Shown here: piece by piece, positions 41,978 to 50,554 of the stretch
Layout: every line of letters begins with the position of its first letter
How positions within the stretch are numbered: the first letter of the stretch is position 1
Source: Betaproteobacteria bacterium
GTDB taxonomy: Bacteria; Pseudomonadota; Gammaproteobacteria; Burkholderiales; Casimicrobiaceae
Direction of reading: 5' to 3'
Assembly: GCA_004293675.1 (NCBI GenBank)
Contig: READ01000040.1
Coordinates: 19,892-83,891, forward strand
Length of the DNA stretch: 64,000 nt
Translations under genes and position numbers: made by a program
The notes under the pieces: generated by a model
The model's input: only the letters and a program-made list of their open reading frames with translations
Told to the model about the DNA's origin: nothing
Database searches by the model: none

Positions 41978-43111
41978 ATGCAATTTCACATTCCCGATCC
42001 GCGATTGTTTGCGGACTACGCGGGCTCGCCGCCCAATCCCCTCATTGATCTGTCGCTCGCCGCGCTCGGTGCCGAGGTCGCCGTCATCGCCGAAAAGCGC
42101 GAAACCGAACTTCGTGAACGAATGGCGGATGGACTGCTCAGCGGCGCTGTCGAAGACATCGCTGATGCGATGCAGCGCTCGCCTTCACTGGCGGTGCTGC
42201 GAATGCTCGCCCGAGTGCTCGCAACCGCGCACGTGCGCGCTGGGCAATCGCGTGCTGACGCCGCGCTGCCAACGACCGTGTTTGCGTTGCCGATCATCGT
42301 TGTCGGCGCGAACGCATCTCCGGTCAATGTGCCCGGCGCATTGCCCAATGTCGATGAGTTTGTGTCGCTCATGAAAGCGGGTGGTGCTCTGCGGGGCAAT
42401 CAAACGTTTGTGATGTCCAACGCGCTAGCATCAGGCGCAGTTTTTTCGCTCAACGCGCTCCACAAGACGCTGCCCTGGTGGCAGATCACCGATCAATCGG
42501 CGGTGGCCGTTGACAAGACCTCGATGCAGTTGCCCGCAAACCAGGAAAGCGTGTTTTTACGCTTTTTGGTGGGCACGGCGCTCGCTGGCCCGGGCGTTGA
42601 TTTGCTCACTGAAAAAGACACTGGAAAATGGGGCATGCCGTTTACGCAGGCCTTTGCGAAACAGCTCGGCGGTGGCACGCTGTCGCTGCTTGCGATGCCG
42701 CGCCCACCACGTACGCCGCTCGCGGCGTTGTATCAGGGCATGCAGGCACAACGCGAAGTCTCGTTTCAGCTTTTCGCGACCAACGCGATTCGAAAATTTC
42801 GCTCGAGTGTGGGCGAGCCCGAAGCCGTCATCTCAGCCCATCGAACCGCGCGGGGCGGTGAAATCCGTTTGTCGCTCTCGAATCCGTTTGACGAAAAAGG
42901 AGCCGAAGGTTTTCGCGCGGAACTTCACGCCACCGATCGCGCCCAAGACGTGGCCGTGATGATGCAGAACCTGCTGGTTGAATGCAATGTGGAATCGGTG
43001 ACGACGCTCGCCGACGTGTTTCCCGATGTTGACAGCGCAACGAGTTTGCCGATTTTGTTTCGTGCGGATGCGCTAGAGACCGAGGTTTCAAGGGCGCTAC
43101 GGCTGCATTGA
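41978..43111 (+). CDS. Hypothetical protein, 377 aa
   Basis: No family is recognised. The protein has no signal peptide or transmembrane helix. It starts MQFHIPDPRLFADYAGSPPN, has a helical, Ala/Glu-rich region (residues about 25-80), then alternating hydrophobic strands (TVFALPIIVVGANASPVNVP), and a C-terminal half with RPPRTPLAALYQGMQAQREV and RGGEIRLSLSNPFDEKGAEG. The composition and codon use match neighbouring genes, so it is a genuine, probably vertically inherited protein. The preceding gap of 208 bp suggests its own promoter. A twin-hairpin repeat follows. Confidence 0.75.
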   Translation: MQFHIPDPRLFADYAGSPPNPLIDLSLAALGAEVAVIAEKRETELRERMADGLLSGAVEDIADAMQRSPSLAVLRMLARVLATAHVRAGQSRADAALPTTVFALPIIVVGANASPVNVPGALPNVDEFVSLMKAGGALRGNQTFVMSNALASGAVFSLNALHKTLPWWQITDQSAVAVDKTSMQLPANQESVFLRFLVGTALAGPGVDLLTEKDTGKWGMPFTQAFAKQLGGGTLSLLAMPRPPRTPLAALYQGMQAQREVSFQLFATNAIRKFRSSVGEPEAVISAHRTARGGEIRLSLSNPFDEKGAEGFRAELHATDRAQDVAVMMQNLLVECNVESVTTLADVFPDVDSATSLPILFRADALETEVSRALRLH

Positions 43112-43193
43112 GTCGTTTTTTCGGCGCTTCGGCACCGCGCCCGTTCTCATCATCGAAAGATTGTCGTTTGCTCAATGAGCTTTTTCGATTGAA

Positions 43194-43277
43194 GCCCTAT
43201 GAAATAAGGCACACGTTCAGTTTTTAACATTTATTGAAAAGCGAATTGAAATTATCCTAACCCATATTTCGTGGGGC
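43194..43277. repeat. 84-bp AT-rich twin-hairpin element, copy 5
   Basis: The left hairpin is GCC-CTATGAAATAA-GGC (43194-43210); the right one is CCC-ATATTTCGTGG-GGC (43261-43277). The complement of the left loop (TTATTTCATAG) closely matches the right loop, showing the two arms are inverted copies. The rest of the 320-bp gap before dsbB shows nothing further. Confidence 0.75.
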
Positions 43278-43431
43278 ATTAGCCAAAAAAGTCATTAGCT
43301 CGCCAATTCCATAGATACCGTCCCGCCGCGCAGTCAAACAAACGAGCTTCGAGCCCCGCCGTTCGTGCTTCGTCGCAATGGGCTCGTCGCTGCACCCGCC
43401 AATTCACAAAATCACAGCATCCCACAAAACT

Positions 43432-43950
43432 ATGAATCCCCTGAACATTTTTCCGTCACGCCGGCTGGCTTACTTCGTTGGATTTTTGATCTGCGCTGCG
43501 CTCATGGGTTATGCATTCTTTTTGCAGTACGTGAAAGAGCTCGAGCCCTGCCCGATGTGTTGGTTTCAGCGCGCGGCGCTGCTGGCCATGGCCGTGGTTT
43601 TTTTACTGGCGGCGATCAGCAATCCCGGTAAGCCCGGTGCCAAGCTCTACGCCGTATTGACGCTGTTAACCGGCGGCACGGGGGTGGCACTTGCGGCGCG
43701 TCATCTCTACATCCAATCCATGCCCGCCGATCAACTGCCGAGCTGCGGTATGGGCATTACCTACATGCTCGAATCAATGCCGTTTTTGGATGTGTTTGCT
43801 CGCGCCTTTAAGGGCAGCACCGAATGCAACAAGATCGATTTGATCCTGGGGCTACCCATTCCCGCGTGGACGCTGATCTTTTTTGTGCTCGCCATCATCG
43901 CGAGCTTTTTGCTTATCAATCACCGCTCGGCGCAGCGCCGACTTTTCTAA
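43432..43950 (+). CDS. dsbB: Disulfide bond formation protein DsbB
   Basis: ATG at 43432 gives 172 residues; the upstream ATG at 43378 would add an unlikely polar leader. Four transmembrane helices carry the two periplasmic cysteine pairs: CPMC in ELEPCPMCWFQRAALL, and the second pair in LPSCGMGI and STECNKID. DsbB reoxidises DsbA and passes electrons to ubiquinone in the inner membrane. The S9 peptidase gene begins 8 bp after its stop, so the two are probably co-transcribed. Confidence 0.95.
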   Translation: MNPLNIFPSRRLAYFVGFLICAALMGYAFFLQYVKELEPCPMCWFQRAALLAMAVVFLLAAISNPGKPGAKLYAVLTLLTGGTGVALAARHLYIQSMPADQLPSCGMGITYMLESMPFLDVFARAFKGSTECNKIDLILGLPIPAWTLIFFVLAIIASFLLINHRSAQRRLF

Positions 43951-43957
43951 TTTATCT

Positions 43958-46132
43958 ATGAAAAACGCACGTTCGTCTTGGTCATTGGCCTGCTGGGTTG
44001 GATTATTAGCCGCGAGCGCCGCGTTAAATGCGTATAGTCAAACGGCGGCCACCACTGAGTCGCCGATTCGGATATCGGCTGTTGCGCCCAATCAAGCAAG
44101 TTTTTCTTCATTGCTACAACCCAGCACCTTCATGCCGCCTGCCACACCCGCACTGCCCTTTACCGAATCTGTCCATGGCTTGCGACTGACTGATCCTTAT
44201 CGTTGGCTTGAAGACAACAAGCGCGAAGATGTTGTCACCTGGACCCGCGCGCAACACGACGCCACGCTCAAGTGGTTTGAAACCAACACGCCCGAAGTGC
44301 CCGGTTTGCGTGATGAATTGACGCGCTACATTGATCGTACCGTTACGTCACCGCCCGCGTTTTACAAAGGCCGCGAGTTTTTTACCCGGAAGGTAAAGGG
44401 CGATGCGCAATCAAAACTCTACACCCGCGTTGGCGGTAAAGAGGTTCTGCTGTTTGATCCGGTCAATATCGATCCTTCGGGAAAATCCGCCATGTCTGGG
44501 CGTTCGTTTTCGCCTGACGGCAGCATCGTGGCTGTGGGATTGCAGCGTGCGGGTGACGAGCTGCCCACGCAATATTTTCTCGACCCTCAAACGGGTCGCA
44601 CGGTGCACCCGCCGCTCAAGGAGGTGTGGTGGGTGTCATGGACCAAAGATAACGCGGTGGCCTACGTTGCGCCGCGAACCCAAGAGCAGGTAAGCAAGCA
44701 ACCGCCGCTCTACACCCAGCGTTTGCGGCTAGGCACTCCTATCGCTGATGCGCCAGTGGTGCAGCGCTTTACCGACGCCAAGCAGTGGGGCGGCGTGGCC
44801 GATTTCGAGCATGCGCCCTACACGCTATTCACGTTGGGTGAGGGCAAGAGCGCGACCTATTCGCTCGTGAAAACCGGCTCGAACGACGCTCCGACAATGA
44901 TCTTTGCCGAAAAGGATGCCAACGCATCGATCACCATGGTCGGTGAAACCTTATTTGCACAAACCGACGCCGGTGCCAAAAACGGTCGCCTGATGAAGGC
45001 AAGCGCCAGTGCGCCCCATTTCAAAGACTGGAAGGAAATTCTGCCCGAGCGCAAAAATACGGTGCTCGAAGGCTATGTGGTGACTCGCAATTACATCGTG
45101 GTGCAAGAAAAACGTGAACTCATCAATCGCTTGCGGGTGATTGATTACAACGGTCAATTTGTGCGCGAGTTACCAGCGCCTGAATTCGGCAGCGTCAGTA
45201 GCTTGAGTTTTGATCGCGACAGCAACACACTCTACGTCACGCTCTCGACCTTCAACGCGCCGTTCAAGCTCTACAAACTCGATGCCACCAAGCTTGAGTG
45301 GCAGTTCATGTATCAGGATCAAACGGTGCTTGACGTCTCAAACATCGAAACGAAATTGGTCTACGCAACGAGCCATGACGGCACCCAAGTGCCGCTGTTC
45401 GTGAGCCACAAAAAGGGCATCAAGCTCGATGGCAACAACCCTACGCTGCTTCACGGGTACGGCGGCTTCAACATCGGCATGGATGTTGGTTTTTTGGGCT
45501 CGTTCGTGACGCTGGTCAATCGTGGTGTGGTAGTTGTTGAGGCGGGCTTACGTGGTGGTGACGAGTACGGCTCCGCGTGGCACGAAGCAGGCATGCGCGG
45601 CAACAAACAAAATGTGTTCGATGATTTCTATGCCAGCGCACAATGGTTGATCGACAACGGCTACACCAGTTCCAAGCGCATGGTGGCTTACGGTGGCAGC
45701 AACGGCGGCTTGCTGGTGGGTGCGGCGGCAACTCAGCGCCCCGAGCTCTTTAACGCCATCATCTGCGCCGTGCCCCTTCTGGACATGGTGCGCTATCACA
45801 AATTTCGCATCGCTCGGTACTGGATTCCTGAGTACGGAGACCCTGACAAAGCAGCGGACTTTTCGTGGTTACTTCGCTATTCGCCGTATCACAATATTCG
45901 CGCTGGCGTGAACATGCCAACCATGCTCGTCATCGCAGGTGAAAACGACACTCGCGTCGATCCATTGCACGCGAAAAAATTTGTCGCTCTTGCGCAAAAC
46001 ACGGTTGGCCAAACCAATCCGATTTTGCTCAAAATGGACTACGACAGCGGCCACGGCTCTGGAAAATCAACAGCGCAGTTGGTCGATGATCGTGATAGCT
46101 GGTTACGATTTGTTTTGGCGATGACGCGCTAG
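43958..46132 (+). CDS. Exported prolyl oligopeptidase family serine peptidase (S9A)
   Basis: ATG at 43958 gives 724 residues with a signal peptide (SLACWVGLLAASAALNAYSQ). The N-terminal contact helix region is YRWLEDNKREDVVTWTRAQ; a seven-bladed propeller follows; the alpha/beta hydrolase domain has GYGGFNIGMDVGF, the nucleophile Ser in YGGSNGGLLVGAA, Asp in AGENDTRVDPLH and His in YDSGHGSGKST. It cleaves short proline-containing peptides, here in the periplasm. Placed behind dsbB, it may depend on the same oxidative-folding context. Confidence 0.92.
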   Translation: MKNARSSWSLACWVGLLAASAALNAYSQTAATTESPIRISAVAPNQASFSSLLQPSTFMPPATPALPFTESVHGLRLTDPYRWLEDNKREDVVTWTRAQHDATLKWFETNTPEVPGLRDELTRYIDRTVTSPPAFYKGREFFTRKVKGDAQSKLYTRVGGKEVLLFDPVNIDPSGKSAMSGRSFSPDGSIVAVGLQRAGDELPTQYFLDPQTGRTVHPPLKEVWWVSWTKDNAVAYVAPRTQEQVSKQPPLYTQRLRLGTPIADAPVVQRFTDAKQWGGVADFEHAPYTLFTLGEGKSATYSLVKTGSNDAPTMIFAEKDANASITMVGETLFAQTDAGAKNGRLMKASASAPHFKDWKEILPERKNTVLEGYVVTRNYIVVQEKRELINRLRVIDYNGQFVRELPAPEFGSVSSLSFDRDSNTLYVTLSTFNAPFKLYKLDATKLEWQFMYQDQTVLDVSNIETKLVYATSHDGTQVPLFVSHKKGIKLDGNNPTLLHGYGGFNIGMDVGFLGSFVTLVNRGVVVVEAGLRGGDEYGSAWHEAGMRGNKQNVFDDFYASAQWLIDNGYTSSKRMVAYGGSNGGLLVGAAATQRPELFNAIICAVPLLDMVRYHKFRIARYWIPEYGDPDKAADFSWLLRYSPYHNIRAGVNMPTMLVIAGENDTRVDPLHAKKFVALAQNTVGQTNPILLKMDYDSGHGSGKSTAQLVDDRDSWLRFVLAMTR

Positions 46133-46195
46133 CTCGACCATTGCACGGCCGCAACGATTGCGGCCTAGAATGCCACTCAAACTAAGGGGGCGTTC

Positions 46196-47053
46196 GTGCA
46201 ACAAACCATTTTGATGTTGGTGCTCGCGACCATGGTGTACGCCGTGTCGCTGGGGCTCAAGCTGACCGATTTTCGCTACGTGGCGAAGCATCCACGCGCT
46301 GTTCTGGTGGGGCTCGTTGCGCAATTTGCGCTGTTGCCGGTTGCGACATGGGCGGTCACACTGTGGCTAGATTTGCCGCCCGCGGTCGAGGCGGCGATGA
46401 TGCTCGTTGCCGCTTGTCCCGGCGGTGCGCTGTCCAACGTCATCACGCATTTTGGGCGCGGCAATCTCGCGCTCTCGCTGTCAATTTCTGCCGTATCGAA
46501 TGTGCTGGCGCTTCTGCTGACGCCGCTCAATTTCGCGTGGATGGTCGCAGCTAATCCCGATACGGCCGCGTGGGCGCGAACTATATCGGTTGATCCGAAG
46601 GACTTGGTGTTGAGCCTGTTCGCGCTTCTGGCTTTGCCGTTGGCGGCGGCGTTGTTGACCAACCGGTTCGCACCGAAAATTGCGGCGCGCATTGGCAAAC
46701 CGCTGGAAAACGTCGCGCTCGTCGCGCTCTTCGTGTTCATCATTGGCGCGGTGGCGGGGCAGTGGAAAACGTTTGTCAGCGAACTTGGCCAAACGCTCCC
46801 GGTCGTGATGGCTCACAACGCGCTGGGGCTGGGATGCGGCTACCTGTTATCGCTGCTTGCAAGACTCAGCGTACCGGATCGTCGCGCGGTGGTCATTGAG
46901 GGCGGCATGCAAAACTCCGGCCTAGCGTTGGGGATCATCGGGTTGCAATTTAGCGGTGATTTGGCGATGGTGGCTGTGGCGGGGCTGTGGGGAATCTGGC
47001 ACATCGTCAGCGGCGGCGCTTTGGCGCTTGCTTGGCGGCGCATGGATCGCTAG
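46196..47053 (+). CDS. Bile acid:sodium symporter family (BASS) transporter
   Basis: 285 residues from GTG at 46196, preceded by a good AAGGGGG ribosome site. There are about nine or ten transmembrane helices. Family segments include LVAACPGGALSNVITHFGRG (the Pro/Gly-rich crossover near a sodium site) and EGGMQNSGLALGI (the second crossover with conserved Glu, Gln, Asn). It would import an organic anion with sodium. Its TAG stop lies inside the CTAG that borders a MITE, so the insertion may have set the C-terminus (...AWRRMDR). Confidence 0.88.
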   Translation: MQQTILMLVLATMVYAVSLGLKLTDFRYVAKHPRAVLVGLVAQFALLPVATWAVTLWLDLPPAVEAAMMLVAACPGGALSNVITHFGRGNLALSLSISAVSNVLALLLTPLNFAWMVAANPDTAAWARTISVDPKDLVLSLFALLALPLAAALLTNRFAPKIAARIGKPLENVALVALFVFIIGAVAGQWKTFVSELGQTLPVVMAHNALGLGCGYLLSLLARLSVPDRRAVVIEGGMQNSGLALGIIGLQFSGDLAMVAVAGLWGIWHIVSGGALALAWRRMDR

Positions 47054-47169
47054 GGAAACGCTGATTAAATCGCCACCGGCATCGCATCCTTGTTTTGGGC
47101 GAACTACTTCGCCGAAAATACTCAAACAAGACGCGCTGCGCGGCGTCCATTTAATCAGCGTCTCCCTAG
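47050..47169. mobile_element. MITE with 17-bp terminal inverted repeats and CTAG borders
   Basis: The element proper is 47054-47165. It opens GGAAACGCTGATTAAAT, and its other end complements to GGAGACGCTGATTAAAT (one mismatch). Both ends are bordered by CTAG (47050-47053 and 47166-47169), consistent with a 4-bp YTAR-type target duplication as made by IS5-group elements. It encodes no protein. The left 74 bp recur exactly at 57451-57524. The family assignment is inference from border sequence only. Confidence 0.8.
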
Positions 47170-47225
47170 GGTTTGAGACCTACGATCCACGTTCTGACGA
47201 TGTTTATACAAAAAATCGGTTGAAT

Positions 47226-47309
47226 GACTTTTTAAATAAGGCGTTGACTTAAATATTAGCCAGTATCAACAAATAGTTATTTCGCCGTATAGCCCTCATT
47301 TTATGTGGC
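47226..47309. repeat. 84-bp AT-rich twin-hairpin element, copy 6
   Basis: Left GAC-TTTTTAAATAA-GGC (47226-47242), right GCC-CTCATTTTATGT-GGC (47292-47309; loop one base longer, inner spacer one base shorter). Total 84 bp. It lies between the MITE and the rpsO leader. Confidence 0.7.
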
Positions 47310-47397
47310 TTTTATAAACAAAGCTTGGATTTGACCGAATTTTCTGGGCGAGACACGTGAAACCACTAGTGAGCGCGTCTAACGCTCAATAATCCTT

Positions 47398-47403
47398 TAT
47401 AAT
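47398..47403 (+). promoter_or_regulatory. Candidate -10 box for rpsO and a 5' leader
   Basis: TATAAT stands 115 bp before rpsO; the -35 region is weak. The leader contains AAAAAAC-catc-GTTTTTT (about 47421-47438), a small AT hairpin. rpsO leaders often bind S15 for autogenous control, but that structure was not demonstrated here. Confidence 0.4.
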
Positions 47404-47518
47404 CATCGGCTTACTTCGAAAAAACCATCGTTTTTTGGGGATGTGGCGGTTGCTGTGTGACCGCCCAACGCAGATTCTGCAATCTCTGGCTAACGGCTAA
47501 AACAGAAAGAAACACATC

Positions 47519-47791
47519 ATGGCATTAACGCCCGTACAGACCGCTGCGATCATCAAAGAGCATGGCCGCGGTAAAAATGACACCGGATCCAGCGAAGTGC
47601 AAGTTGCACTGTTGACCGCAAGCATCAACCAGCTTGCAGCAACGCACTTCAAAGCTCACGCTAAAGATCACCACAGCCGCCGCGGTTTGCTCCGCATGGT
47701 GAATAACCGCCGCGCGCTGCTTGCTTACTTGAAGAACACTGATCGCGCGCGCTACCAAGCGCTCATCGAAAAACTCGGTCTGCGTAAATAA
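47519..47791 (+). CDS. rpsO: 30S ribosomal protein S15
   Basis: 90 residues, the standard length. Conserved helices are present: [40 protein letters not shown], and [19 protein letters not shown]. It binds 16S rRNA helix 22 and nucleates the central domain of the 30S subunit. It is followed by an intrinsic terminator and then pnp, the conserved rpsO-pnp order; the 372-bp gap between them holds a palindromic repeat. Confidence 0.98.
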   Translation: MALTPVQTAAIIKEHGRGKNDTGSSEVQVALLTASINQLAATHFKAHAKDHHSRRGLLRMVNNRRALLAYLKNTDRARYQALIEKLGLRK

Positions 47792-47807
47792 TTTCGCACT
47801 GAGGTTT

Positions 47808-47848
47808 AAGGCCGCACACTTCCGAGGAAGATGCGGCCTTTTGCTTTT
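47808..47848 (+). terminator. Intrinsic terminator after rpsO
   Basis: AAGGCCGC-n17-GCGGCCTT followed by TTGCTTTT, 17 bp past the stop codon. Read-through would continue into pnp. Confidence 0.8.
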
Positions 47849-48097
47849 CAGGACGAGACAACGACGCACCTTTGGTGCTATGACGACGCGCTTCGCGCTA
47901 GGACGCAAAGCTTCGCAGACTTGGTTCTGCATGGTCGAAGGTCACGGCGAATCGAACAGCTGGTTGTCTCCGAAAACCAACACCACCCGCCTCAAACACA
48001 AAGAATTTAGTAATCCCAGCAAGTGAAAAAACCAGAGAAAGCTCCGCCAAGCTTTGCGTCCTAGCACCGAAGGTGCGTCGTCCTCTCGTCCTTTGGT
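47849..48097. repeat. Inverted repeat with GACGACGCACCTTTGGTGC arms between rpsO and pnp
   Basis: The left arm is CAGGACGAGACAACGACGCA, CCTTTGGTGC, and AGGACGCAAAGCTT. The right arm is its complement AAGCTTTGCGTCCTAGCACC, then GAAGGTGCGTCGTCC and TCTCGTCC. They are separated by about 130 bp. It is a REP-like palindrome; an open frame that crosses it (47841-48026) has no protein-like character. Confidence 0.7.
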
Positions 48098-48163
48098 AGC
48101 ACCCGCGAACCTCACTTGCAAGTCACCGTTTTCCCCAACGACAATGAAGAAAGGATCAGCCCG

Positions 48164-50293
48164 ATGCTGACCGCAATTAAAAAATCAGTTCAATTTGGCG
48201 CTCACACGCTCACCCTCGAAACCGGCGAAATCGGCCGTCAAGCCGACGCTTGCGTACTCGTTCGCTACGGCGACACCGTGGTGCTCGTCTCGGCCGTTGC
48301 CAAGACCAGCGTTAAAGAAGGTCAAGACTTCTTCCCGCTGACCGTTGACTATCAAGAGAAAACCTACGCCGCTGGCAAGATTCCCGGTGGATTCTTTAAG
48401 CGCGAAGGCCGTCCTTCGGAAAAGGAAACGCTCACATCGCGCCTGATCGATCGCCCGATTCGTCCGCTGTTTCCTGATGGTTTCTACAACGAAATTCAGA
48501 TCATCGCCACCGTGATGTCGCTCGATCCAGAAATCGATTCGGATATTCCCGCGATCATCGGTGCCTCGGCTGCTTTGTACTTGTCGGGCGTGCCATTTGC
48601 TGCGCCGATCGCAGCCGCTCGCGTGGGCTACATCAAAGGCGAATACGTCGTGAATCCGTCCATCACGCAGATGAAAACATCGCAAATGGATCTCGTGGTT
48701 TCCGCCACTGAAACGGCTGTGATGATGGTTGAATCGGAAGCGACTGAGCTGCCCGAAGACGTCATGCTCGGCGCGATTTGGTGGGGCCACGCACAACAGC
48801 AACCGGTGATCGACATGATCATGGCGCTGGGCGAAGAGGCTGGCAAACCTGCTTGGGATTGGCAGCCACCGGCAAAAGATCCAGCATTGGTCGCTCGGGT
48901 GATCGGAGTGGCTGGTGCGGGTTTTGATGAAGCCTACAAAATCAAGTCAAAGAGCGCACGTAGCGCCGAGCTCAAAGAGCTCGCCGCTGCTGCTGAAGCC
49001 ACATTGATCCCGGCCGACGCTGACACGCTGACCAAAAACAACATCAAGAACGAACTCTTCGCACTTGAAGCAAAAACCGTTCGCGAGCAAATTTTGCGCG
49101 GCGAGCCCCGTATCGACGGTCGCGACACCCGCACGGTTCGCCCCATCAGCGTTCGCACCGGCGTGTTGCCACGCACCCACGGCTCGGCGCTGTTCACACG
49201 CGGCGAAACACAGGCACTGGTTGTCGCAACGTTAGGCACCAAGCAAGACGAGCAGATGATCGATGCGCTCGCCGGTGAATACCGTGATCGCTTCATGCTC
49301 CACTACAACATGCCACCGTTCGCCACGGGTGAAACCGGTCGCGTAGGTACGCCCAAGCGCCGCGAAATCGGTCACGGCCGTTTGGCCAAGCGCGCGCTTG
49401 TTGCCGTGTTGCCTGCTGAAAAAGACTTCTCGTACTCAATGCGCGTCGTCTCTGAAATCACCGAATCGAATGGCTCATCGTCGATGGCCTCGGTGTGCGG
49501 TGGATCGCTTGCATTGATGGATGCCGGTGTGCCGCTCAAGGCACCAGTGGCGGGTATCGCCATGGGCCTCATCAAAGAGGGCAATCGCTTCGCCGTACTC
49601 ACCGATATTTTGGGTGACGAAGATCACCTCGGCGACATGGATTTCAAGGTCGCCGGTACCGATCAAGGTATCACTGCGTTGCAAATGGATATCAAAATCC
49701 AAGGCATCACCAAAGAAATCATGGGCGTCGCGCTGGCTCAAGCCCACGAAGCTCGTAAGCACATTTTGGGTGTGATGCAATCGGCCATGCCGCATGAGCG
49801 CACCGAGATGAGTGCCTACGCACCGCGCATGGTTACCTTCAAGATCAATCCCGAAAAGATTCGTGATGTGATCGGCAAAGGCGGCGCTGTGATTCGTGCG
49901 CTCTCTGAGGAAACCCGTTGCCAGATCAACATCGAAGACGACGGCACGATCACCATTGCCTCACCGAGCGGTGAAGACTTGGCCGATTGCAAAAAGCGTA
50001 TTGACGCCATCACCGCCGAAGTCGAAGTGGGCAAGGTCTACGAAGGTCCGATCATCCGCATCATGGACTTCGGTGCCGTGATTCAGCTGCTCCCGGGCCG
50101 CGATGGCTTGTTGCACATTTCGCAGATCGCCAACGAGCGTGTAAACGCCGTGACCGATTACCTCAAAGAAGGTCAAATGGTCAAAGTCAAAGTCTTGGGC
50201 TTTGATGACAAAGGCCGCGTAAAGTTGTCTATGAAAGTGCTGCTCGAAGAGCAAGCCGCCGCCGCCAACGAAGGCACTGCGCCAGCGCAGTAG
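48164..50293 (+). CDS. pnp: Polynucleotide phosphorylase
   Basis: ATG at 48164, preceded by AAGAAAGGA, gives 709 residues, the normal length. Domains are first RNase PH ([20 protein letters not shown], then [20 protein letters not shown]), helical linker, second RNase PH ([15 protein letters not shown] and the catalytic [20 protein letters not shown]), KH ([20 protein letters not shown]) and S1 ([20 protein letters not shown]). It is a phosphorolytic 3'-5' exoribonuclease of the cytoplasmic degradosome. It follows rpsO as in most proteobacteria and ends at a strong terminator. Confidence 0.98.
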   Translation: MLTAIKKSVQFGAHTLTLETGEIGRQADACVLVRYGDTVVLVSAVAKTSVKEGQDFFPLTVDYQEKTYAAGKIPGGFFKREGRPSEKETLTSRLIDRPIRPLFPDGFYNEIQIIATVMSLDPEIDSDIPAIIGASAALYLSGVPFAAPIAAARVGYIKGEYVVNPSITQMKTSQMDLVVSATETAVMMVESEATELPEDVMLGAIWWGHAQQQPVIDMIMALGEEAGKPAWDWQPPAKDPALVARVIGVAGAGFDEAYKIKSKSARSAELKELAAAAEATLIPADADTLTKNNIKNELFALEAKTVREQILRGEPRIDGRDTRTVRPISVRTGVLPRTHGSALFTRGETQALVVATLGTKQDEQMIDALAGEYRDRFMLHYNMPPFATGETGRVGTPKRREIGHGRLAKRALVAVLPAEKDFSYSMRVVSEITESNGSSSMASVCGGSLALMDAGVPLKAPVAGIAMGLIKEGNRFAVLTDILGDEDHLGDMDFKVAGTDQGITALQMDIKIQGITKEIMGVALAQAHEARKHILGVMQSAMPHERTEMSAYAPRMVTFKINPEKIRDVIGKGGAVIRALSEETRCQINIEDDGTITIASPSGEDLADCKKRIDAITAEVEVGKVYEGPIIRIMDFGAVIQLLPGRDGLLHISQIANERVNAVTDYLKEGQMVKVKVLGFDDKGRVKLSMKVLLEEQAAAANEGTAPAQ

Positions 50294-50297
50294 TCCG

Positions 50298-50345
50298 AGA
50301 TCCCCTCTCCCGCAGGCGGGAGAGGGTCAGGGTGAGGGTGCAGCA
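50298..50345. repeat. REP-type palindrome CCCTCTCCCGCAGGCGGGAGAGGG
   Basis: One copy of the family seen three times near 19.1-19.3 kb, with the same trailing GGGTGAGGGTGCAGC. It lies just after the pnp stop and before the pnp terminator. Confidence 0.85.
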
Positions 50346-50375
50346 TCTGAGCAATGAACGTCAGCGTGCAAAGCC

Positions 50376-50404
50376 AAAAAAACGGAGCTTCGGCTCCGTT
50401 TTTT
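50376..50404 (+). terminator. Intrinsic terminator of pnp
   Basis: AAAAAA, then ACGGAGC-ttcg-GCTCCGT, then TTTTT: a UUCG-type tetraloop with A and T tracts on both sides. Confidence 0.9.
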
Positions 50405-50554
50405 GTGTCACAGGTTTGAGCGTTTCCGCGTGTAGTTTGTCTTCGCTCGCGGACGCGTGTCCGAATCTCATCGTTCACGGTTGATCTTGCTTTGTCGCAT
50501 TCCAATGATCCACAATCGATAGGCGTCCTCTTCGCGTCCGCTAAATCCCCTTTC

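Noticed and set aside
47841..48026. Small plus-strand frame between rpsO and pnp
   Set aside because: Made entirely of the inverted-repeat arm and its spacer; no conserved character and no ribosome site.
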